Source: Antedon mediterranea (lineage: Eukaryota; Echinodermata; Crinoidea; Comatulida; Antedonidae). Taken from it: a DNA stretch of 64,000 bases. A program made the position numbers and the translations under genes. Position 1 is the stretch's first letter. Each line of letters opens with the position of its first letter. The notes under the pieces are model-generated. The model was not told the origin of the DNA and did no database searches. It worked only from the letters and a program-made list of their open reading frames with translations. The stretch lies in assembly GCF_964355755.1 (NCBI RefSeq), contig NC_092672.1, positions 1,736,001 to 1,800,000 of the forward strand, written 5' to 3'. Below are positions 55,787 to 64,000 of this stretch, piece by piece.

Positions 55787-58350
55787 TAAACCATTGTATT
55801 GATGGAAAATCTTATAATAACCGAAATTTGAAAAGGTTCAAAATGTAATAGTTATGTGGTCATGTGACCAAGAAGACTTCATTTTATCTTTTCGACCAAA
55901 CAATACAAAACAGCTGAGTTATCTACAACAATACTAGCATGTCCCGTCACTTCCTTCCTTCAATATGCTTCTTGCAGCATCATGGCCTCATGACTATTCA
56001 GCATTCCATTCTTTCCTGTGTTTTGTCCCCTTTGTCTAGCCATAGGAAGGCTAGACCTCTTGGCATTTCAGCTAGGATCTTTTCCAAGATTCTGGCTAAT
56101 GTGTTGCGAACTTAATTAATTTGTGTTTGTTGATATTGCCCTTTGGGAAAAGTCTGATGAACCTGCTGTACAAATGTGTATGCTACAAAGTTTCTTTTTG
56201 TTTTATCAGTTTAAACACTTTATGTTAATTCATTGAGGTCATCCAGAGACATCAGGATGTACTTCCTCTGTATTCCTAACACCGTTTCGGCAGATTCTAG
56301 GTCCAGACAAAGACTGACCAATATTCATAGGTTGTGGGTCGTGTCACACAACAATTTGAAATAATTTTATTTTATGTTATGTTGAACATTCTTTGAAGAA
56401 AACGAAACAAGAAAAGAAAATTATTAGGTTTTATCCGGGGATCTTCCCTGGTCCCACTGAGCAAAATATAAACTTATTTTTGTATGATTTAATTGTGTTC
56501 TTGGTTTCCTGCTTTCAGGTGGAAACATTATTGTAAAACCATGAACATTTGTTTTTTTTAGATAAAAAAAAATATGCACATAAGTTTACTGGTGTCTCTA
56601 ACACAGGAAATGCATATGTCAACTTCAGGCAACGATGGCCTGATGTTCTCAATCGAATACGGCTAACCAAGCATGAGTTTTCTGCTAAAGCCATATTGTC
56701 TAATGAATATTCATATTTTTCATTATTTTTGCATATTTTCACTTGTTGAACTGACCTATAATATCAAATTAATTGTTTATCAAACATTCGAGTTCAGAAT
56801 GCTGCTGTCATTTTGAACCAGACACCTCACCATGGGGTTGAGTTTGTGGCGGTCAGACTCCAGAAGAAACTGTAATCACCATTTCAAGGAGTGTTCATGA
56901 AGCTATGACAAAATAGAGGAAAATGGAACATCTAGTTTGACTTTTCCATTATTTCTTCAATGGCTTGAAATTTAAATTTGTGAATTTTTACTAAATTGCA
57001 AAAAAATCCTCATTGTAAGGAGGAGAAACCAATTCCAGTATTTTAAAAAGAGGAGGAGCACCATAGATAATCTCCAAAATGTGTTTTGAATTGTTGAAGT
57101 CATTTAAAAGATGATGTGTTTAAAAAACCAAAACCAAAAACATTCAGTTTTGATCGTACGATTAATCGGGAAACCACCTCACGACGTTATAAAATATAAC
57201 CCATAAACCCATACATATACATAAATCTAAAGGCAAATTATTGAAAAAAAAGGACAAAACCAGTGGCTGGATATCAATGGAGATACAAAATAAAATAAGC
57301 AAAAAGCTATATCATAACAATAAAGTAAAACAGCCAGAAAAATTAGATGGTACAATTTTAAGCAATGATGCTAATACGCAGAAATAATCAGTAGGTACGG
57401 TAATGTTTCTCTCTTATCAAAAGCAGTGGTGAAAAGTAGCGAAAAGAAGTTGATTATGGAATGTTTTCATAGCGAATAATCATCAGCAAAAGTTGTTTGT
57501 TTACCATGGAATAAAGTAAGAATTGAGAAAGTTTCTGCGACTAACCATCGTCTGGAGTTTTGTAAATTTAAAAATGATTCTTGCTATCGAGGAGAAAAAA
57601 TGTATGAGCTAAAAATAAGTCATTATTTACACTATTATAATTAATAAACTACTAATTAGTAAATGTTCAAGTGTTCTCTTTGGTTGTTTAGGAGATATAG
57701 AAAATGGAATTTCTTTTGAACGTTTCATGGTCAATGGTTCTGAATCAGGTCACGTTTAGACTTGATTGTTCTCATTGTTGTCTGAAAACATTCAAATTCT
57801 GCTAAGGATTTAGCTACGACAAAGAACAAGGATTTTTAGTAGAAAACTAAAATGGAGAATTTTATCAAGCTTTATTATACAAATTTATGGTTAAAAGTTT
57901 TTTTTTTTGTCATTTTCTCTTTTAAATTTATTTAGACACATTTCATATTTAAATAACCTTTATCTAAATAAAGTTTAATTGGTTGTTGAAATGCAAATTT
58001 GTTAAAAGTTTATGTTTTTGTACCTTAATAATTTATTTCAGAAATTGGACAATTTTGACAGCCAGACAGAGTAAACTGGACATTTTTTTGCCCAATACAT
58101 GGATGTGCGCAAGTTCCATTGACATCATGAATTTACTTGAAACTGCTCTTACAGAGGTTTATTAATTTATAGAGGAAATCTAATAACAACCGGGCACTAT
58201 GACAGGTTGTGCATTGCCGGCTGACTGAACCGATAAACATGAACAGAGCAAGGGCAATCGTCGTAGGCCTTTCACTTTCTGCAGCAAGAAACACATATTT
58301 TGTGCATCCCATAATAACATATCCTATTAGGTTAAAACCTATGTGAGTAC
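55787..58350. other. Intergenic, nothing recognised
   Basis: Short open frames (56515-56749, 57983-58165, 58133-58369) lack family motifs. The retrotransposon starts at 58351. Confidence 0.5.
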
Positions 58351-58798
58351 TGTCACGAACTCCTCTCACGTATGTTTCCGAGCGGTTGAAAATACTTTAG
58401 GAACTCCCTTGTGACATAAAAGTATACACACAAAATCCACAAAGTTGTAAAATAACTCAAAAACAAAGCTTTAATTTCAATCAACTTCAACTTTCAACAA
58501 TCCAGTAAGCACTTTAAACAACAGCTTCACAATGACTTTACAATATAACATCCAACCTCTAATCCAACAACCTTACAATAGTTTACATCCCTTTATATAC
58601 AAGATGCTCCTATCCTTCTAGATCATTCTTTATACTTCTCATTATTACATGATTACAGTTTCTATTAATAGCACTTCTGGAATGTTCTTGATTGTTCTTA
58701 TTAATTATACATGGTTTATTAAATCAAAACATCTTATTCTAGAATGTTCATGTAAATACTATGTTACTCTATATGTTAGGGAATGGTAATTTATTACA
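58351..58798 (-). repeat. 3' LTR
   Basis: On the element strand it begins TGTAATAAATTACC and ends GTTCGTGACA, with canonical TG...CA ends. It is 448 bp long. Confidence 0.9.
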
Positions 58799-58812
58799 CT
58801 CCCCCCTCTTTC
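58799..58812 (-). other. Polypurine tract
   Basis: On the element strand GAAAGAGGGGGGAG directly precedes the 3' LTR. This is the standard plus-strand priming site. Confidence 0.9.
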
Positions 58813-59027
58813 TGAGCTCAAAACTCATTCTTGGAGTTTTGAGGGGCAAGTATACACGGACGTGGCAAAATATAACATTTTCGACCTAGAAACCCTGTTT
58901 AATATATGAATATAAATTCAAACTACATTACGTGAAAACCAAATTCTCATTACAAACAAAATGTAAGAAACAAGTAACTTATAAACATTAAAACCTATTT
59001 TGTCTATTTTATAAAGTAACCCTTGCT

Positions 59028-62000
59028 TTAAGTTAATGGTTTTCGTGACAATCCGTCAGCATTACCATTAGAAATACCCCTTCTATGTACAACAGTAAAG
59101 CAATAAGGTTGTAAATCAAGACTCCATCTAGTTAGTCTTTTGTTTGTCTCTTTCATTTCAACCAACCATTTGAGTGGTTGATGGTCAGTAACTATCTTAA
59201 ATTTTCTGCCTAGTAGATAATATCGCAGACTTTCGACAGCCCATTTTATAGCTAAACACTCTTTCTCTATAGTTGCATAATTCTGTTCTCTTGGGAACAT
59301 CTTACGACTAAGATACAATACTGGATGGTCAGTACCATCAGGACCTAGTTGACTAAGTACTGCACCTAACCCTCGATCTGACGCATCTGTTTGCAGTATA
59401 AACTCTGCATTAAAATCTGGGTTTCGTAACACAGGGTCTGAACATAACGCCTGTTTTAACTTTACAAGTGCATCTTCGCACTCAGGCGTCCATTTGATTT
59501 TATCTGGATGTTTTTTCCCCGTCAGATCAGTTAGAGGTGCTGCAATGTCAGCATAATTAGGAATAAACTTTCGGTAGTATCCTGTCAGGCCAAGAAAAGA
59601 TTTAACATCCTTCTTAGTTTTAGGTTTTTCCCATTGTACTACCGCTTCTACCTTAGTCTTTTGAGGACGTATCATTCCCTCTCCAACTACATACCCTAAA
59701 TAATGCACTTTACTATGTGCGAAACTACATTTTGCAGGTTTGACTGTCAGATTAGCTTGCTTGAGGGTCTGAAAAATGTCCCTAAGATGATGGATATGAC
59801 TTTCCCAGTCTGGACTAAATATTACCAGATCATCCATATAAGCTGCTGCATAAGATTCTTTCTTGCGCAACAGTTGATCCATCATTCTTTGAAACGTTGC
59901 AGGAGCCCCATGCAAGCCAAATGGTAAATACTTAAATTGATACAAACCCATTGGTGTTGAAAAAGCTGTATATGGTTTTGACCGTTCAGTTAATGGAACC
60001 TGCCAGTAACCTTTACATAAATCTAACTTCGTTATAAATTTAGCAGGACCAACCCTGCCTATTATTTCATCTATTCGAGGCATTGGATATGCATCAAACT
60101 TGCTCAAGCTATTCACTTTTTTGTAATTTACGCAAAAGCGAGCTGTACCGTCCGGCTTTGGTACCATGATATAAGGAGAGGACCAGGGACTGTGAGACTC
60201 TTCTATTACCCCAAGTTCCAACATAGATTCTATCTCTTCTTTTACTTTGCCTAACTTAGCCTGAGGAATTGGATAAGCTCTTAATCTAACTGGGTGTACC
60301 CCTAGGTTCATTCCAATATCATGCTTTATTACAGTAGTTTTCCCTGGCTTGTCCTGTAACACTGAGTCAAATTCAGAAAACACCTCCGCTAAATCTGAAA
60401 GCTGAGATTCATCTAATCCTTCACCAGAATCTAAGGTTAAATTGGAACTAGAAATATTTGACCAAGAAATGTCCTTATCCTGACCCTCGTCTTGTCCAGT
60501 TACATCATTTATAGCCAGTATAACCTCAATAGTTCTACGATGAAATTGTTTTAAAAGATTTATGTGGTAGACTTTTGACTTTTTCCGTTTATCATTAGTT
60601 TCCACCTCATAGTTTACTGGACCTAGTTTCCTTAAAACCTTGTAAGGACCTTGCCATTTTGCCTCTAATGCATCGTTACTAGATGGTAAGAGTAATAGGA
60701 CTTCATCACCTGGACTAAATTCTCTACAAACAGATTTCTGATCATATTTTTGTTTTTGCCTTGTTTGGGATAGTTCAATGTTTTCCTGGACTAGATCTTT
60801 CATTGAAGTTAACCTATCTCTCATTTTAACAACGTGTGAAACCACACTTTGAGGACCTGTCACCGTGCCTGTCCACATTTCTTTCATTATATCAAGTGGA
60901 CCTCGTACCTTCCAACCATACAATAATTCAAATGGAGAGAACCCAGTTGACTCCTGCGGTACCTCCCTATACGCAAATAATAGGTACGGAAGCAATTTAT
61001 CCCATTCTCGGGGATCATCCTGAACAAATTTTCTAATCATAGCCTTGAGGGTGCCATTAAATCTTTCCACTAATCCATCGGTTTGTGGATGGTAGGGAGA
61101 AGTAGTCAAGCCCTTAATTGAAAGTAACTTATAAATTTGACTCAACAACTTAGAGGTAAAGTTAGAGCCTTGATCGGTTAAAATTTCTGTTGGTACCCCT
61201 ACCCTGGAAAATAATTTAATCAACTCATCCGCTATCTTTGGAGCTTCAATACTTCTCAGTGGGATAGCCTCCGGATATCGAGTTGCATAATCACATATAA
61301 CCAAGACATATTTATTTCCTGTCTTACTCCGTGCTAGTGGACCAACAATGTCCATAGCGATTCGGCGGAATGGTTCACTGATTATTGGCATAGGAATCAT
61401 CGGGGCCTTCAATTTAGTTTTATACTTTGAAGTTTTCTGACAATTTTCACAAGTGTTACAATATTCGGTCACATCCTTTCTAATACCAGGCCAAAAGAAT
61501 CTCTGCTTTATCCTATCTAATGTCTTTTTCCTACCTAAATGACCTGCCAAAGGAATATCATGTGAGACTTTCAATACACTATTACGGCAAGGGTATGGAA
61601 CTACTAATTGCTCTATTGGTTCTGTCTGGTGTTTAGTGAAAACCTGCCTAAATAAAATTCCATCCTTACAGACTATCTTTATAGTGTCATCATCCTTCTG
61701 TACTAACATCTGTTCTCGAAGTGAAATTAAAGTTCTATCCTTAACCTGATAATCCTTAATTTTATCTCTGCCAATATCTAAAATGTCTAATTCACTATCT
61801 TGGCTAGATTGAGCTTCCTTTGTTTTTGCAAACTCTTTCCTAACTTTTCGTTTCTCACTTCTGGTTTTATGAACTTTTTCCTTGGGAGGGTTGTTACTGA
61901 GTAGTTGGCCATCTAAATGTCCAAATTCTTCTTGAAAATTAACCACATCATCTAACTGATGTGAAATAACCCCAGAAGCTTTTTCCGACTTTAATTCGTT

Positions 62001-63581
62001 TTCCTCTCTTAGTTTTTCTTTTCTAGCATGATCTCTAGTGGCAACAAAACTATGCCTATCATGATTCTTATCCCTCTTCCCTAATAAGTCTCCAAATTTA
62101 GGAAAGTCCCTACCAAGAATTACATCTCTTGGTAAATCGCTGCAAACGCCAACCAACAAATTATGGTCTTCGTTATTAATCTTAATATTGACGAATGCAG
62201 TAGGATAGGCTTGGACATGGTCATGGACGCACCTGCATGTAATTTTAGCTTGCTCCGCGCGATTAATTTTCTTAGCCGCTACTAAATCAGAATGAACAAG
62301 TGTCATATCACATCCAGAGTCTATCAAAATTTCACAATCACATCCTTCAACTAGGCCTCTACAAATATAAGGTGTACATGGTTTTGAAACAGTATCTGTC
62401 TTTGTCGACAAAAAGCCATCCTTACTTCGACAAAATCGTTCTATGTGGCCTACTTTTTTGCACCGTCTACAAACGAGAGGTTGTCTAGCGTCAGATTGTG
62501 ATTTATGAAAGTTATCAGGGGGATTATTATTACCCTTACTGTCAACTTCAGGAGTGCCTTTCACTGTTTTCTCCTGGTTGTTTCTATTTTCGTGTTTTCT
62601 ATTTTGAAACTTTTTCTCAAAATCGATACCTTTTCTAGCTTGAAAATAATTATCTGCTAATTCTGCAGCATTTAATCCGGAATCTGGTTTATGTTCTTTA
62701 ACCCAAATTTGTACCCCTGTGGGCATAATATCTATTAATTGCTCTAAAATAACAATTTCAGCTAAATCATCTTTGCTTTTATCAGCAGGCCTAGCCCACT
62801 TAGTAAATAAATCTTTTAACCTAACATACATTTCTCTATAACTTTCTTCACTTTTCTTTTTAATTGACCTAAACCTTTGCCTATATGTCTCTTCAGTTAT
62901 GTCATACCTTTGTAATATTGCTTTCTTCACTATGTCGTACTGGTTACTTTCTGTCACTGGTAGTGATGCATAGGCTGCTCTTGCTTTGCCTGTCAAATGA
63001 GGTATTAGTTTTACTACCCAGTGTTCTTTTCGCCACTCATAGGTGTTAGCAATTCGTTCAAACGTAGTGAGATAATTTTCAATATCATCACTATCAGAAA
63101 GTTTTGCAATCTGAACTTCTTTCAATCTCATCATGTCTTTTAATCGTTTCTCCTCACTGTCCTTTTGCTTATCCATTAACGCCATTACTAACGCTTGCTG
63201 TTTCTCCATATCTTCCCTACGTAAACGTTCTTGTCTTTCCATATCTTCTTTGCGTAAACGTTCTTGTTTTTCCATATCTTCTTTGCGTAAACGTTCTTGT
63301 TGTTCCATCATCTGCTGCATCATAAGATTCTGTTGTTGCATTTGCTGCTGCATTTGCTGCTGCATTTGCTGCTGCATTTGCTGCTGCATTTGCTGCTGCA
63401 TCAACAACAAAACATCTTTTGAAGATGAGTCAGCCCCTGTAGGGTTATGTCCACTGGTTGGTCCAGACTCTTCTGCCTGTTGTTCAGGTTGTATTGACTG
63501 AACCGATTCTACCTCAGAATCAGATTCATCGCCGCCGCTGTATTCTCTACCGGATCTTGTTGTTGATTGTTTATCAGCCAT
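59028..63581 (-). CDS. Gag-Pol polyprotein (gag, protease, integrase, RT, RNase H)
   Basis: One open frame of 1517 residues has no stop or frameshift. Gag includes a QQQM-repeat coiled coil (about 58-95), repeated ERLRKEDMEKQ helices (about 95-128) and a capsid-like region (about 165-320). A zinc knuckle (CRRCKKVGHIERFC, 371-384) follows, then the protease active site DSG (421-423). Integrase: an HHCC zinc domain (H674, H681, C711, C714) and a D,D-35-E core (D744, D803, E839), then a WQGPYKV GPY-type motif (977-983). Reverse transcriptase: KLDLCKGYWQ (D1187), LPFGLHGAPATFQ and YMDD (1248-1251). RNase H: TDAS (D1399), E1439, TDHQ (D1466) and NADGLSR (D1509) at the C-terminus. The family pattern is Ty3/gypsy, but integrase lies before RT. 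No envelope frame is seen. Confidence 0.95.
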   Translation of the reverse strand: MADKQSTTRSGREYSGGDESDSEVESVQSIQPEQQAEESGPTSGHNPTGADSSSKDVLLLMQQQMQQQMQQQMQQQMQQQMQQQNLMMQQMMEQQERLRKEDMEKQERLRKEDMERQERLRREDMEKQQALVMALMDKQKDSEEKRLKDMMRLKEVQIAKLSDSDDIENYLTTFERIANTYEWRKEHWVVKLIPHLTGKARAAYASLPVTESNQYDIVKKAILQRYDITEETYRQRFRSIKKKSEESYREMYVRLKDLFTKWARPADKSKDDLAEIVILEQLIDIMPTGVQIWVKEHKPDSGLNAAELADNYFQARKGIDFEKKFQNRKHENRNNQEKTVKGTPEVDSKGNNNPPDNFHKSQSDARQPLVCRRCKKVGHIERFCRSKDGFLSTKTDTVSKPCTPYICRGLVEGCDCEILIDSGCDMTLVHSDLVAAKKINRAEQAKITCRCVHDHVQAYPTAFVNIKINNEDHNLLVGVCSDLPRDVILGRDFPKFGDLLGKRDKNHDRHSFVATRDHARKEKLREENELKSEKASGVISHQLDDVVNFQEEFGHLDGQLLSNNPPKEKVHKTRSEKRKVRKEFAKTKEAQSSQDSELDILDIGRDKIKDYQVKDRTLISLREQMLVQKDDDTIKIVCKDGILFRQVFTKHQTEPIEQLVVPYPCRNSVLKVSHDIPLAGHLGRKKTLDRIKQRFFWPGIRKDVTEYCNTCENCQKTSKYKTKLKAPMIPMPIISEPFRRIAMDIVGPLARSKTGNKYVLVICDYATRYPEAIPLRSIEAPKIADELIKLFSRVGVPTEILTDQGSNFTSKLLSQIYKLLSIKGLTTSPYHPQTDGLVERFNGTLKAMIRKFVQDDPREWDKLLPYLLFAYREVPQESTGFSPFELLYGWKVRGPLDIMKEMWTGTVTGPQSVVSHVVKMRDRLTSMKDLVQENIELSQTRQKQKYDQKSVCREFSPGDEVLLLLPSSNDALEAKWQGPYKVLRKLGPVNYEVETNDKRKKSKVYHINLLKQFHRRTIEVILAINDVTGQDEGQDKDISWSNISSSNLTLDSGEGLDESQLSDLAEVFSEFDSVLQDKPGKTTVIKHDIGMNLGVHPVRLRAYPIPQAKLGKVKEEIESMLELGVIEESHSPWSSPYIMVPKPDGTARFCVNYKKVNSLSKFDAYPMPRIDEIIGRVGPAKFITKLDLCKGYWQVPLTERSKPYTAFSTPMGLYQFKYLPFGLHGAPATFQRMMDQLLRKKESYAAAYMDDLVIFSPDWESHIHHLRDIFQTLKQANLTVKPAKCSFAHSKVHYLGYVVGEGMIRPQKTKVEAVVQWEKPKTKKDVKSFLGLTGYYRKFIPNYADIAAPLTDLTGKKHPDKIKWTPECEDALVKLKQALCSDPVLRNPDFNAEFILQTDASDRGLGAVLSQLGPDGTDHPVLYLSRKMFPREQNYATIEKECLAIKWAVESLRYYLLGRKFKIVTDHQPLKWLVEMKETNKRLTRWSLDLQPYCFTVVHRRGISNGNADGLSRKPLT

Positions 63582-63896
63582 ATTTTAAATCTGGATTAGG
63601 GTCTTGTTACTAGTTAATCGTAGTTACCGAGACGTTCACAAGTCTACTGTTCCAAATAAAATAATCTACTGTTCTTTAAACAATGTTTGTGTACTTACGA
63701 TTAAACAAAACGTAGCACCACGGCTTCCGTAAAATATCACAGTATCGTAAGTACCGCTTCCTCAAAATATCAATAAAGTACACTTGATCCTAAAACAGCC
63801 ACCAATCTATGGCAAAATACAGTAGATCAAACTGCTACCACAAAATATCACAACAGTAGATAAATACACAGTTAAGTCGAACAGTAGATCGAAATA
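63582..63896 (-). other. Retrotransposon leader
   Basis: About 315 bp of untranslated leader lies between the primer binding site and the gag ATG. Loose repeats of CACAAAATATCAC / AAAATATCAC and CAGTAGAT occur in it; their role is unknown. Confidence 0.6.
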
Positions 63897-63909
63897 ACCG
63901 CTGCCACCA
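63897..63909 (-). other. Primer binding site, tRNA-Leu type
   Basis: On the element strand TGGTGGCAGCGGT lies 5 bp after the 5' LTR. It is complementary to the 3' end ACCGCTGCCACCA expected for tRNA-Leu of the AAG/TAA type. The tRNA assignment is from memory of tRNA acceptor stems. Confidence 0.75.
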
Positions 63910-63914
63910 AATTA

Positions 63915-64000
63915 TGTCACGAACTCCTCTCACGTATGTTTCCGAGCGGTTGAAAATACTTTAGGAACTCCCTTGTGACATAAAAGTATACACACAAAAT
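63915..64000 (-). repeat. 5' LTR, truncated by window end
   Basis: On the element strand it ends GTTCGTGACA. The 86 visible bases match the 3' LTR without a difference. Confidence 0.9.

Larger units (their letters stand above)
58351..64000 (-). mobile_element. Ty3/gypsy LTR retrotransposon, Gmr1-like domain order
   Basis: This is a nearly complete element on the minus strand: 5' LTR (cut by the window end), primer binding site, one gag-pol frame, polypurine tract and 3' LTR. The 86 bp of the two LTRs that can be compared (58351-58436 and 63915-64000) are identical, suggesting a recent insertion. The integrase precedes reverse transcriptase in the polyprotein. The 5-bp flank on the left is AGTAC; the other flank is outside the window, so the duplication cannot be checked. 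Confidence 0.95.

Noticed and set aside
58351-64000. Endogenous retrovirus with envelope
   Set aside because: Only about 230 bp separate the gag-pol stop from the 3' LTR, leaving no room for an envelope gene. It is an LTR retrotransposon.

Overview
This is animal nuclear DNA: AT-rich, with multi-exon GT-AG genes, long introns and many transposon remnants. The protein genes (EMC1, SLC25A11, a urease accessory UreF gene, an SPSB1/4 gene, two C2H2 zinc-finger genes), a Ty3/gypsy element of the deuterostome Gmr1-like domain order, and frequent 'taggcctag' text suggest a marine invertebrate deuterostome, most likely an echinoderm. The species is an inference.

Layout. 1-1012: the first two exons of EMC1 on the minus strand, running off the left edge. 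1797-8313: complete nine-exon SLC25A11 on the plus strand, head-to-head with EMC1; its introns carry MITEs, a 36-copy 15-bp minisatellite that starts at a splice donor, and a LINE fragment. 10708-12571: a seven-finger C2H2 gene (minus), followed by a 39-bp tandem array. 14038-15876: a non-autonomous hAT-like element holding three 373-bp repeats. 16882-20742: a large repeat-rich three-finger protein gene (minus). 20743-31043: no host gene recognised, but well-preserved small transposons: a 9-bp-TSD fold-back element, two tiny palindromes with target duplications, a TTAA element, a LINE remnant broken by a 35-bp minisatellite, and a 1.6-kb hAT element. 31121-34115: seven-exon UREF (plus). 34116-50796: intergenic or intronic DNA with Harbinger-like, TTAA and other MITEs and two possible non-coding first exons. 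50797-53281: SPSB1/4-like gene (plus). 58351-64000: a nearly complete, apparently young LTR retrotransposon (minus) with one intact gag-pol frame.

The host genes do not form one pathway: ER membrane protein insertion (EMC1), mitochondrial oxoglutarate/malate exchange (SLC25A11), nickel delivery to urease (UREF), and Cullin-5 ubiquitin ligase substrate choice (SPSB). The most notable observations are the animal UREF gene, the very short palindromes bounded by 7-8-bp duplications, minisatellites that touch splice sites, and the integrase-before-RT retrotransposon. All exon boundaries were set by hand from reading frame, splice signals and remembered family patterns; no alignment or search was run.
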